NCBI GenBank assembly: GCA_951217055.1
Contig: OX578285.1
Span: 54,996,024 to 55,060,023 of the forward strand
DNA length: 64,000 bases
Reading direction: 5' to 3'
From: Gerris lacustris
Taxonomy: Eukaryota; Arthropoda; Insecta; Hemiptera; Gerridae
Below, one piece after another: positions 1 to 10,683 of this stretch (position 1 is its first letter; each line of letters begins with the position of its first letter). Made by a program: the position numbers and the translations under genes. Under the pieces are notes generated by a model. The model worked only from the letters and a program-made list of their open reading frames with translations, ran no database searches and was not told the DNA's origin.

Positions 1-849
1 GAAGCTTGTAATAACATTGCTTCGAAGCTTCTTATTGGCGCATCCACTAAGACTTAATACAACATGGCAATTCTTATACATGTTTGATATGAACTTTGAT
101 TCATAAACTTATTATTATTATTTATTTTGTAATACTCCTTCCTTATGTGTTCATTGCGAGTCTTCCACGATCAAGTGTTTTTTAAACGGTATAGATATGT
201 TAATTATGGGCATGATAAGGTAATGATAAGAAGGTATGATTTATTGGTTAAAGCAAACATTTTGGCATCGACGATTTTATGTTTCATATAACTGTTTTAG
301 TATAATTTGTATGACAGCTAAGTGTACCCTTTAGAATGATTATTATCATATGTTTGGATCCTTGAAGGGTATAGTATAATGTTGTTATAATATGTATTAT
401 ATCACCCAGTTTGATGTATTGGGATACATATAAAACAGTATTATCGTGTATTAAAGATAATATATACAGGGTGGAATGTATGCACCGTACTGAATGATGT
501 ATGATGGAAAAAATCGTAATACTTCTTGATGCACAGTTCATGCTGTGTTGTGTATGAACCATACTGGCCCTCCCTATGAATCTTACAATGCAATGTGTAA
601 ATACAAACTTTTAATAAGTATGTTACATAATGAATTCACTATGTAACGTCTATTAATTGGTATCATTAATTTTAAATTGATACCATTATAGGTATTAATC
701 ATACTGGACGTTGGTTGAAATATACAACACCCTTACTATCTTCCATTCAAATTATACACTAGTCGGTACGAAACATACCGCATTTGGTATTGTAAGAGCC
801 TTCCTACTGTATGTTTCATCCTCTATCTCTATACTATTTGTATCATATA
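1..849. other. no gene recognised
   Basis: AT-rich sequence. Short open frames on both strands have no recognisable family motifs, and no splice-joined coding exon was found. A poly-C run of about 10 lies near 850. Nothing else can be supported here. Confidence 0.5.
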
Positions 850-2010
850 TCCCCCCCCCCTATTATGTAATTTTGTTTTACATCCCAAATTTGTTTGATA
901 TACATGCTGGAGAGGGCTCAATATTGAGCCTGTGAAGATATTCCTTAAATTTAATATGGTCGGTCAGGAACTGGGAGAGCTGGTAGGATATTTCCATGTA
1001 TCTGAGAGACATTCTGAAGTCCACGGAAGGGATAAATTGTCTTGTGACAGCTCCGGTTGACGAATTACTCCAAAGACCCTGCCTGCTCTTTCTGCTGTCT
1101 AAGATAGCGTGTTGCTTCAAGTAAATCAAAGGAAACTTGTGGTAATGAGCCAGCGCAGGGTCAAGCCACGAAGCAGTTTAGAGGCGGCTTTCACACTGCG
1201 CGCGAGACCGGCCAGGACGGCGAGGACGGGCCGAGCGTTTTTGTATTCACACTGAGCGCGAGACCGAAGCCGATCAGCTGATTATCTACCAGTCCGCGTT
1301 TACAACCGTTTACAATGCGTTTTCGGCGGCCGAAAACGCTTAGCTAAGAAAAACGCTCGAAACAAACCCCCCGGGTCGGCTCGTTCTCGCTCGGCGTTTA
1401 ATGTGAATAGCCCCATGCTAATACTTGTGTTTGTTTCTCAAGAGGAATCGGCCTCGCTCGGTCTCGCGCGCAGTGTGAAAGCAGCCTAGCCAACCTATCA
1501 GCATGCTCATTGCCTTCAATACACTACACACATGGGCCTTATCCCATGAAAAAGAAATATTTGCGACTTCTGCCAGAGCCAAAAGAATATTCTTAATGCC
1601 TTCAATGAGGGGGAAGATGGTTAAGATAATGTAATTTTACTATCGGTAAAAATCCTGATGTAGTAATTTCTACATGGAGATTCCTTAAGCCGCATTCCAA
1701 AGCCTTTAAGACAGCTAGCTGTTCGGCTTGATTATTGAAACAATACTCAGCTAAGCGGAAACTTTTCTCAGTTAGAACAGAGTCATTAATATACCGCAAA
1801 CACACAGCCGACATGCTTGTCCTCCTTACTACCATCAGTGTAGATCTTCAAGTCCTCATTCTGCGATATAACAACAGGGTGATAAGAGCCTGGATGATTC
1901 CAGAATTTGAACTCTGTATAGGCTTATTCAACATAGTACTACTCAAACAGTTGAAGGAACCACCTACCTTAACAGATTCAATTCTATAAATCTCGTTCGC
2001 TTTAATACAG
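850..2010 (-). pseudogene. LINE fossil: RNase H and C-terminal part (I/R1/Jockey-type)
   Basis: Read on the minus strand, the segment near 1960-1600 carries an RNase H domain. It has the catalytic YTDGS start, then the block SFRLAEYCFNNQAEQLA with the catalytic glutamate in LKALE, and further down GNEHADRLA, the usual end of an RNase H domain. After an inserted MITE the frame resumes with a LINE C-terminal block, QFLTDHIKFKEYLHRLNIEP, at about 970-890. At least one frameshift (near 1820) and stops break the reading frame, so it is a dead fragment. RNase H downstream of RT is typical of I, R1, LOA and some Jockey elements; the clade cannot be fixed without the RT. Confidence 0.8.
1183..1486. 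mobile_element. GC-rich MITE inserted in a LINE fossil
   Basis: About 304 bp bounded by 28-bp terminal inverted repeats (first bases GGCGGCTTTCACACTGCGCG; the right arm differs at one position). The interior is rich in CGAGACCG-like motifs and far more GC-rich than its surroundings. It interrupts the LINE reading frame just after the RNase H GNEHADRLA block, and coding similarity continues on the other side. The flanks share only TAG, so the superfamily is uncertain (PIF/Harbinger-like is possible). Confidence 0.75.
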
Positions 2011-2845
2011 ATGGGTGTAGTACCTGCAACAATACAGGCAGCAGTGTTCTTTTTTTATTTAATATGCTATGTTTTTGTCGTCAGGGGAGGTTTTACCCTG
2101 ACGACCACAGGACCATGGTTCTGCTTCCTCAGTATGTACCAATACCGAATAAACAAAAATCATTTTAATCTAGAACATTCAAAAGAAAGCGATGTATAAG
2201 AATACGGTTTATTTATAGTAAATATTTGTGGGTAAGGGAGTAAATAAGAAGAATGTCATTAGTGTTTTAACGAATGGTGGCAGCATAATACCGGTTTACT
2301 ATTAATTGACAAATGTTGTGAGAGCTTGTTAATAGGCAGCGGGCCGGGTAAGGAGACGTCAAGATAGACTAGCTGTATAATTTGTGGTATTGGCTGTTGG
2401 TGGGATACTTAGTTTACCGGATGAGTGTGTAACAGAGCGTACCCCTGTCTCGGAGCCTTTTAAACACCTCTCCAGCTCCCGACCCCTTGTCTTCTCAGTA
2501 CAAATCCGCTTCAGAACGCGCCTCATAAACGATCACACGGTACCTTCGTTCAGACAAGAGGCGGCCGACTCGGAGGGGAGATCTCCACGTCCGCAGTACT
2601 TTGTCAATTTCGTATATCGAATGCGTTTAGATAAAACGTATCACTGATTTAAGAAAAAACGAGAGGATGGCCAACAGTAAGCCCGAGACGGCTTTTTTGC
2701 GCCCCGTCTAGTTTACTTACTACAAATACGTGCTACGTATCGAGCGATTTCAAGGGCCCGTAGTGCCCTACATATTTAAAGGGTGGGGCAGTCGACCCTT
2801 CTTTGTTTTAGGTATGATTACAAAAAACCTATGACAATTTTTTTT
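2011..2845. other. no gene recognised
   Basis: Intergenic sequence. The stretch 2340-2800 is more GC-rich than its surroundings and contains open frames with no family resemblance. No RNA gene or transposon end could be supported. Confidence 0.4.
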
Positions 2846-2849
2846 TCTT

Positions 2850-2982
2850 TTAAATCAAATTATAATTATTATTAACACTGGGAGACAGACAGAGAACAAT
2901 AGACTCCATCGCCGGGACTTGAACCACGTGCCTCTACATTTCCAGGGTAGCGCTCTACCAACTGAGCTACGCAGGAGAATGA
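2850..2982 (-). repeat. tRNA-derived SINE, minus-strand copy
   Basis: On the minus strand the head reads like a tRNA: an A-box-like TAGCTCAGTTGGTAGAGC and a B-box GGTTCAAGTCC. A unique body (TCTCTGTCTGTCTCCCAGTG) and an AT-rich tail ending near 2850 follow. The T-arm and anticodon arm do not pair properly, so this is a SINE head rather than a working tRNA. It lies head to head with a second copy at 3150-3270. Confidence 0.7.
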
Positions 2983-3149
2983 TTATCTCTGCTGTAACCG
3001 ATAACTAATCCCGAATCCAAGCTTTCAATATTTCTACAAGTTTAGCAAGTCAATATTTATGACATTAGAACTAGACCGAGAATTAACGCTTATAATTATA
3101 AACTACTCAATTAGTACCTGTACCTTGTACAATCAATTAGAAATTCAAT

Positions 3150-3270
3150 TTTTTGGTAGAGTGCTGCACTGGAAATGTAGAGGCCCGTGGTTCAAGTCCC
3201 GGCGCTAGTCTATTTTTCTCTGTATGTCTCCCAGCGTTAATAATAATTATAATTTGATTTAAATTAAAAT
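3150..3270 (+). repeat. tRNA-derived SINE, plus-strand copy
   Basis: Same family as the minus-strand copy at 2850-2982, in the opposite direction. It has the anticodon-arm region, B-box GGTTCAAGTCCC and body ending CTCCCAGCG with the same AT tail. The first part of the tRNA head (A-box) is degraded. The two copies form an inverted repeat with about 170 bp between them. Confidence 0.65.
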
Positions 3271-4257
3271 TTAAACTTTCCGTAGTATGAATACTACCAA
3301 AAACCTAAAAATTGAATTTTTTTTCTTAATTTTAAAAAAAAGTTAAGAGCACAAGTAAAAATTTGTATAATATACAAGTTAAAAGTGCGGATTCAAGATG
3401 AAATTGGTGGCAGTGATAACTTATCTTGGAGGCTCAAAACTACGATGACACCTTCCTCAACTGATATTCGAAATTCTTGACTTTTTTGCTTATTATACTT
3501 ATTTCCACTTGTACTCCTGAACATTTTTTGCAATAAAATAAGAAAAAAGGTTTCGTGCGTTTTTATAATACCTAAATAATTACGGCAGTTTGACTGCCCC
3601 AGCCAGTATGTCTACTGGGAAACACGCTGATTTCTGCCAAATCTAGTAAACTACGATTTTTACTTAAAAAATTATTCCAACAATGTGTATAGATAGTTTC
3701 ATAGTCTTTCAGTTTCGTGGTCAGCTATCTTAAAAATAGCAATGCCGTGGTAATTTGTTTCATATAAACAAATGAAAGTAATTCTGTTTTAAAGAACGAC
3801 CTCTAGGGTAACTACAGTTGGTGAATAACATTACATTTAAATTTACATGACGATTGGGAGAAAAACTTATTACAATATTGCTATTGTTATCGGATGTTGA
3901 AGTTATCCGATCGCGCTTGGACGATACGTAAACAGTTCACTGTTTGTTTGTTACATATGTCCTATTTTAGTAGACCTGTCTATAAAAGATCTTGTCACAC
4001 TGTATTTTTCTATCTAAAGGAATTCTGAACTGACAGATGTAACAAGTTATTGACAGGCAATTAAGTCTACATTGACAGTAAATTGTAAAGAAAGGTCCCC
4101 CAAGGAGGGTTAAGTTGCCTCTTCCTTCTCAGCTTTTACGGTTAAGTGTTTTTTTCCCTCACTAATCTGTATGTCATAAGGTTGGATTACTAGTAGCCTT
4201 AACTCTCCATGTTACGTATACGAACCCTAGATAAGTGTAAAAAAAACCACACCTGAA

Positions 4258-4259
<2 letters not shown>
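3271..4259. other. no gene recognised
   Basis: AT-rich intergenic sequence with no coding or transposon signature that I can support. TGGTGGCAGTGATAAC near 3410 resembles a retroelement primer-binding site, but no LTR pair frames it. Confidence 0.4.

Positions 4260-4333
<74 letters not shown>
4260..4333. repeat. (TA)n microsatellite
   Basis: An uninterrupted TA dinucleotide run of about 37 units. Its minus-strand translation is only alternating I and Y residues and is not a gene. Confidence 0.95.
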
Positions 4334-4336
<3 letters not shown>

Positions 4337-4634
4337 CATTAAATCTTTAAAAATATATGTGTGACTAAAAATTTCTTCATATTCAGTTTTACAATAACTA
4401 AAAATATCAGGAACAACCAGCAAAATAACATATAGATAAAAATTAAATTAAAAAAACAGTAGAAAGCATAAATATTACAGACATTCGATGAGATAAACAT
4501 AAACTCAACGGGGTTGTTTGGCTAATTTAAGTAATTCAGTAATAGTAAAATAAATAATTTCAATTCTATTAACAACACTACAAGTTTTTCAAATATTTAG
4601 ATTTTTATCACTGTATTAGAATGATTACTGTTTA

Positions 4635-5312
4635 TAAATATTCAAATTTTTATAATAATTTAAAATGTACACCCTATTTTTTCACTGTATACGACGATTT
4701 TGATGGCTTGTAAGGTGTAATAAATAAAGAAAAACCTTATTTTATTACGATGAAAAATTTTGTTAAATGTTTAATTGTTAATTCTTTTTCATAATATTTT
4801 AAATTCTGACTCTCTCTAATGGAGGTAGATATTTTGTACCACCGTTTTAAACCTTGTATCGTAAGTATTTTTTAAATCCATTTAATAATGTTTTAATTGT
4901 AATTGTAAATCAAAAATAATTAAAATATGTTATATAAGGAAAATTAGTTAATGTGTATCTAAATTCATGTTTAATTGTGTTTTAGAAATAAAAATAAATG
5001 AAGATGTGTAAGAGGTATTGAATTGAATCTAATTGTATTTGGCGCCAGACTGACGTATGTACTATCGAGAGTCAGTAGTATCGATACTGACAGTGTTAGT
5101 AGTTGTATCAGAGTTATAAGATCATGCGATGTGTAGAGGTGAGATCAGTTTGTGTTAATAAACTTATTTCATTAAAGTTCATGAGTTTTATTTAATATTC
5201 TAGTGTAGAATATAACAAGATGACTCTTCCATGAGTCGAAACGTTTCATCGTAATGAAATAAGGTTTTTCTTTATTTGTTACACCTTACAAGCCATCAAA
5301 ATCGTTTTATAC
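4635..5312. mobile_element. inverted-arm element with 15-bp target duplication
   Basis: Two arms of 68 bp, 4688-4755 and 5244-5311, are inverted copies of each other (left arm begins TATACGACGATTTTGATGG). The sequence AATGATTACTGTTTA occurs directly at 4620-4634 and again at 5313-5327, immediately after the right arm, as expected for a target-site duplication. Just inside the right arm is ATGACTC-loop-GAGTCGAAACG, a hairpin followed by GAAAC that resembles the core of Penelope-type hammerhead motifs. Inverted arms, a 15-bp duplication and such a motif would fit a deleted Penelope-like element, but no coding sequence remains to prove it. Confidence 0.55.
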
Positions 5313-5657
5313 AATGATTACTGTTTAACAATGAATAAAAAAATGAGAAAACAACACAGAAAAGTAATTTATAATTATTAAGTAATCGAAGCTACCGATA
5401 TTGATCGGAGAAATAAGACTCTTGATTTTATAATTGTAATTTTGTTAAAAATGATAGCTATTGTGAAAGAGTTATTTATTGTTAAAAGGTTTTTTTTTAC
5501 AAGCTTTTATTTAACTTGCAATGTTAGTATGTTTTAAAAGTGACATGAGCACTTTTCCATTCGTTAATCCTGATCCTCCATTTTTCTTTGTCGTATTAAT
5601 TTTATTTCATTCTGTTACAATACATTGTTTATGGTTTAAATAATTAATTTTTTCTGC

Positions 5658-5917
5658 GATTGATATAAATATAAACATTGTATCTCTGTTTAGATGCGTA
5701 GAAAGTAATTCTTTACGTACTTGTATTCATTGCGCATGCGCGTTTCATAATTCCTCTTTTCTCCACCCTAGTGCGGTAAAAAATGAATTCTTCACCTTAA
5801 CGCACGATTAGCGAGTTTTTTTTACATTTAACAAAACTAATTTGCTGTTTGTTTAATTAAAGTAACTGTTTATATCGAGTTTTTAGTGAAAAACAATGAT
5901 TGATTTATGTCATTATG
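5658..5917 (+). repeat. left copy of a ~260-bp direct repeat
   Basis: Nearly identical to 6640-6896 in the same orientation. Both contain TGCGCATGCGCG, the block from CCACCCTAGTGCGG to GCACGATTAGCGAG, and an ATG at the end. This left copy continues into a short open frame, whereas the right copy is closed by an inverted terminus. Confidence 0.8.
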
Positions 5918-6000
5918 ACGAAAATGAGGAGAATATTACTCCTCCCGAAATAATTAATTCGGCACAAAATACAACTAATGAATTAATGTCATCTTTATGA
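5896..6000 (+). pseudogene. N-terminal fragment of a transposon ORF
   Basis: A 34-codon open frame starts at the ATG shared by both copies of the flanking repeat. It begins MIDLCHYDENEENITPPEII and stops at TGA 5998. If that TGA is read through, the frame continues KEKYEHMHFNIY before another stop. An acidic start followed by TPPE and KxxYE resembles, from memory of family style only, the N-termini of tyrosine-recombinase-like (Crypton-type) proteins of arthropods. The rest is replaced by an unrelated repeat from about 6040. The assignment is weak. Confidence 0.3.
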
Positions 6001-6055
6001 AAAGAGAAATACGAACATATGCATTTTAATATTTATTGAGCTGAGCGAAGCGAAG

Positions 6056-6345
6056 CTCTTACTACAATTTGCATTATTTCTGACGCATACTCCTCCTGAA
6101 CGGCTGAACCGATCTGCACAAAATTTGGCACGGCCATAGTGACTAACCACAGGAAGGTATAAATCTGAAATGGTCCAAATTCGTACACAGGGGGTACGGG
6201 ATACGGGGTACAAAAGTTTCCTCCTGAACGGCTGAACCGATTCGCACGAAATTCGGCACGGTCATAGACACCAACCACAGGAAGGTATAAATCTGAAATG
6301 GTCCAAATTCGTACACAGGGGTACGGGGTACAAAAGTGAAAATAG
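6056..6345 (+). repeat. two tandem ~133-bp units
   Basis: Two consecutive copies each run from CCTCCTGAACGGCTGAACCG to ACGGGGTACAAAAGT. The tail of the unit continues to about 6530 and recurs near 33675 with the same order of blocks, so this is a dispersed repeat family. Confidence 0.75.
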
Positions 6346-6639
6346 TATATGCCCTTCATGATGCTTGTCGTTGGAAAGCTCTACGAGTACAGTTATTGTT
6401 GTTATTTTCACTTTTGTTATACTTTCATTTAAGCGGGGGTAACATAGAAAAACAGGAAAAAAGCTTTTTAATTAAAAATAGAGATTTTACTATTTTTGAT
6501 CCAATTTCAGCTGTTTATAAATACAAATGTTAATAGGGTTAAGATTAAAATGCACGCTCAGCTCAATATTGCAAGCAGACAACTGCATTGCACACCTAGC
6601 TATTAAAATGCAACAATCGTAGATAATTAATTTTATCTA

Positions 6640-6896
6640 CGATTAATATGAAATATAAACATTTTATCTCTGTTTAGATGCATAGAAAGTGATTCTTTTC
6701 GTACTTGTATTCATTGCGCATGCGCGTTTCATAATTCCTCTTTTCTCCACCCTAGTGCGGTAAAAAAATGAATTCTTCACCTTAACGCACGATTAGCGAG
6801 TTTTTTTTACATTTAACAAAACTAATTTGCTGTTTGTTTAATTAAAGTAACTGTTTATAACGAGTTTTTAGTGAAAAACAATGATTGATTTATGTC
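6640..6896 (+). repeat. right copy of the ~260-bp direct repeat
   Basis: Counterpart of 5658-5917. Its last part forms the left half of the MITE at 6747-6952. Confidence 0.8.
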
Positions 6897-6952
6897 ATTT
6901 CCTAATCGTGCGATAAGGTGAAGAATTCTTCTTTATTTCCGCACTAGGGCGG
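6747..6952. mobile_element. 206-bp MITE, deletion derivative of the 5.7-kb element
   Basis: Terminal inverted repeats of about 50 bp: the left begins CCACCCTAGTGCGG and the right ends CCGCACTAGGGCGG. Both arms include GAATTCTTCACCTTA and CGCACGATTAG. The interior is the same sequence, including the ATG, that precedes the open frame at 5896. This suggests the MITE arose by internal deletion of a longer coding element whose left part is still present at 5763. Confidence 0.7.
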
Positions 6953-7362
6953 AATCGTAAAATAAGGATGGCGAATCGTAAAATATTTCAGAGTGAGAGC
7001 ACCCAGGGGGAGAAACCTCCATGCAAAATTTCAACTCTCTATAGCTACTGCCGTCTTAGAGATACTGAAATAGATGAGTCAGTGAGTGGTATTTTACCTT
7101 TATATATGTTCCTAAATCCTAATATAAATTATAAATTAGATAAAAAATAAATTATAATTATATATTAAATATAAAAATTATATATTTTATAATATAATGC
7201 ATTTTATAATATAATAAATATTTTATAATAAAATAAATATTTGATAATTCTGATGCATAATAAGCTCAACCTAAACCCTAAACCTGTGCAGGCGAGTCAT
7301 GACTTGATAGCACACACGCTCCGGTTTGACTGTACAGATCCACCTGTCATCAGGTATACCGC

Positions 7363-8703
7363 CACTAGAAGCTAAATACCACGACAAATTTTTGCGCCGG
7401 AAGGTTATAGTCATGTTATAGTTGAACTAAACAACAGGTTATAATAATAGTTTTTATTTACCGTATCAGTTTTAAGTTATGTTTCTTCTTCTTTAGCAAA
7501 TTTTCATTGGAGTAATTTACTAATGTGCCTATTATAGTGCCATATATTTTTTTTTCTTTCTTTAATAAAAATAAATAATTGTTTTGATCAAAATAATTTC
7601 ACTCCCTTTCAAGAAAATAGTGAGAAAGAGAGCTCGTACCATATACTCCCTAGTCTATAGCTCGTACTTCACCAATTTTTGAGTTCGGCGCATATACACT
7701 AAAAACGATAGTGTGAACACAGACACCTCGAAAAAGAAAAGAAAAACTTTCTTTAGCCAGAATTCAGTAATAAATTGTGAATATATATTTCTAAAGAATT
7801 TCATTAATGTAAAAGAGTACCGTAGTTCATGTTTGTTCTAACAGCTAGTTAAACCAGCAGTTAAAAAATCAAAACAATTTTGACTGATGTAAAAAAAGGG
7901 GGAAAATCAAATAAATTTACAACCATACGAAATTGGTAGTCTATTTCTCCTTTATTTATTTTTATTTTTTATAACAATAAAGGGAATAATGCAGCTTTCA
8001 TGAAATTTAAGTGAGCTGTTTTGTTGATTTCAAAGATTAATGTGATTATTATCAACATTAATTTTATACTCAGGCTACGGGGTGTAATGAGTAGTATTTT
8101 TCTTAAAGAAATATAATAAATTATAAGTCCTATTCCTATTGAATATTGAAGCTTATTCAATTCAGCTAAATTAAACTATCACAATACTTTTTTCAAACAA
8201 AGATCAGCCTCTTATGTATTCTTTATTTAAGTCAACCTAGCAGAGTTCAAAATTGTTCTATGAAAAATGTAATATATTCCAGACTGATTCCTGTTATTTA
8301 GGTACCTGTAAATATTTTTTGTGTTTAGGTTTCGCAAGTTTAGGTTGTACATATTAAAAGAATTAATATTGACTCCACTCTTCATTTCCAAACCAAGTAT
8401 TGGAAAATGAGCGAGTAGTTCCCTTTTATCTTGTTTCCTACAAATACTTAAAAACACTTAAATGTTACCTTTATACAGAAAAAAAAATTTACTACATATT
8501 ACAATTTATTTATTAATTACTATTATACAGAAAAATACTAAAAAAAGTAACGCATAACATACTATTCAGTAAACCCATACGACGTTCACGAGTTATAAGT
8601 TATAGTTATAACCTTCTCTTGTTTATGAGGTTCAATTGTAGCCTATTATCTAGGATTGTAACCTTCCTGCGCAAAAATGTTTCGTGGTATTTAGCTTCTA
8701 GTG
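7363..8703. mobile_element. 1.34-kb element with long terminal inverted repeats
   Basis: The left end begins CACTAGAAGCTAAATACCAC and the right end is its inverse. Similarity continues inward for about 80 bp (GGAAGGTTATAG on the left, CCTTCCTGCGC on the right). CA..TG termini would suit hAT, but the 8-bp flanks TATACCGC and TATGGGCG do not match, so no target duplication can be claimed. The interior holds only short open frames with no transposase motif. Confidence 0.6.
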
Positions 8704-9099
8704 TATGGGCGGCTTAGCTGGATAGGCATTCCGGGACTCTCGTTACGTCACAGCACTCCCCCACTATTCTACCTCTACCCCTACCACACCCTATTTAGCC
8801 GTCTTCTATACACCGTCCTTGAAAGGAAGGGTTCTTTGTTTTCCTTCTTGAGATAATTAAATTACAATAAAAATAAATATAAAATAATAAAAATAAGAAA
8901 CTTTTATTTATATTATACAGAATGAAATCTCACTATACAATACAAACACATTTACAATAAAATAACAATTTTCCTCACCTATGGTAGGAAAAGTATTGTT
9001 TTGACCCTACATTATTTCTTTTTCGATATTATAACTGAATTATCCGTTTTGGGTGTTTTTAAGACCTCCTGAGTGGTTTTCAGCATGACGTCTGTGTGT

Positions 9100-9120
9100 G
9101 TATGTATGTATGTATATTAT
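9100..9120. repeat. TGTG/TATG microsatellite
   Basis: Short run of TGTG followed by TATG units. Confidence 0.6.
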
Positions 9121-9289
9121 CATCGTAGCGCCCAGAGTATTTAACCTAGAAACGTTGCAGAAAAATCTGTCATTACTTCTAGTTGTGCTGCCCGGAAAAT
9201 CAACATTTTCCGACATCTTGAACCCAGTTTGAGTAAGCAACATTTTTTTAAAAAAATCGTAAAGTGGTCCGATCGAGTTCTATGTATAA

Positions 9290-9770
9290 TAATGCTCCTC
9301 TCCGAGCCATAGACATGCCTGAAAACATCATTGACCTTTATATAAATTTATAGTTCTGTTAGGTTCTTACTATAAATAACAACCAAAACCTTGAAATACA
9401 GGTAAAACCACCATGATTTGTTGCAGGTCATTTTCAAGCAGGTAATAATCTTGATGTGTTCTTTCCATGTTAGTTTTTGATCGAGGGAGAGACCAAGAAA
9501 TCTTACGACTGTTAATCTTTATCTTTTTATCTGTATATATCCAAATTATATTTTATTTATTGTTTTTAATGCTTGACTAAGATTATTTACCATGTCATCA
9601 ATTTTTTTACTGATTGAGTATATTAATATGTCATCGGCAAACTGGAGTATTTTTAAAAGGAGGGGTATTGTCATTTCGATGTCGGAGGGGTGAGTTATGT
9701 ATAATAGGGGACTCAAAATAGCTCCTTGTGGGATACCTTTTCTAGTTACTCTACTCTACGAGATAAACCA
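9290..9770 (-). pseudogene. LINE reverse-transcriptase fossil (Jockey/I group)
   Basis: On the minus strand, RT motif B reads KGIPQGAILSPLLY (about 9745-9700), followed by the catalytic QFADDILIY (near 9640) and FLGLSLDQKLTWKEHI, the usual post-YADD block. Stops and frameshifts separate the blocks. Neither the endonuclease nor the N-terminal RT motifs were found. The GIPQG and FADD forms are typical of Jockey, CR1 and I-group LINEs. Confidence 0.8.
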
Positions 9771-10680
9771 TTTTTACCTTGATTATAATTTTTATTTCCA
9801 TGATGAAATGGTAAGGTCCTAAATCAGTATTATTGAAAATTTCATTTTCTTCTGATCTATACATTTGTCACTTTCTTTATTCAAATGGCACGTCCTGAAT
9901 CATTCCGCCACTGTTCTCTTGCATTTTTTTTATTTATTTTTCCGGTGTGGTGGTCAATGAAGGGATTTTGTGAATTTCAAGCCCAATTCATTGTGTTTTT
10001 GAGTCTTCAAGGATTTTTATCATTTTAATTTTTTCAACATTTATTTTTGGTGTCAATGTTACCACACGACTGTGTTATTATATTATATTTGACAGAATCT
10101 TTTATTTTTTGTTTGTAGCGGGAGTTATGATTTGGTTAGTTTTTTTTTTTTTTTGTTTTTTTTTTCAGGATTGCCGATTTATTTATGTCTTTTGAGTGTG
10201 ATTTATAATTATTGGTGTTGCATGTAAGGGCTACGTACAAAGCTTCTAGGTATTTCCGTTTTGATGAATTTTTTCCATATCTAGTATTATTATACATAGA
10301 TGAGAGTATAAACATAAACCTGCTTTTATTACAACCCTTCAACGACCCACACTAAAACTGCGAATCAACTATAAAAGAGACAAATAAAAGAAATAAAAAC
10401 TGACTATTCTCTTCTCAATATTTTCTTTTTACTTTCTCATATACATTGTATTATATAAAGACAGAAAGTATTGCATTGACACAAAAAATCTACTTAGATG
10501 AATAAAAATTACCTATGTTATAATAAAGAGTATTTCCAAAAACTACACACTTGTCGCCAATGATGAGATGCACATGTGTGCCAAATTTCGTTCAAATCGA
10601 TTAATTTGCTCTCCAGTTATCGTTAGACTAACAAACACACAAATTTTTAACTTTCTTTTTTTTGGGAACTTTTAACTTTT
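9771..10680. other. no gene recognised; T-rich
   Basis: AT-rich, with long T runs near 10140-10165. A short block near 10560-10640 (CAAATTTCGTTCAAATCG) is of the kind often found in dispersed insect repeats. No gene could be supported. Confidence 0.4.
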
Positions 10681-10683
10681 AAC

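Noticed and set aside
2917..2984. Functional tRNA gene on the minus strand
   Set aside because: A- and B-boxes are good, but the T-arm and anticodon arm do not pair and a SINE body and tail follow; called a SINE.
4199..4423. Frame with a long run of alternating I and Y
   Set aside because: Translation of a TA microsatellite.
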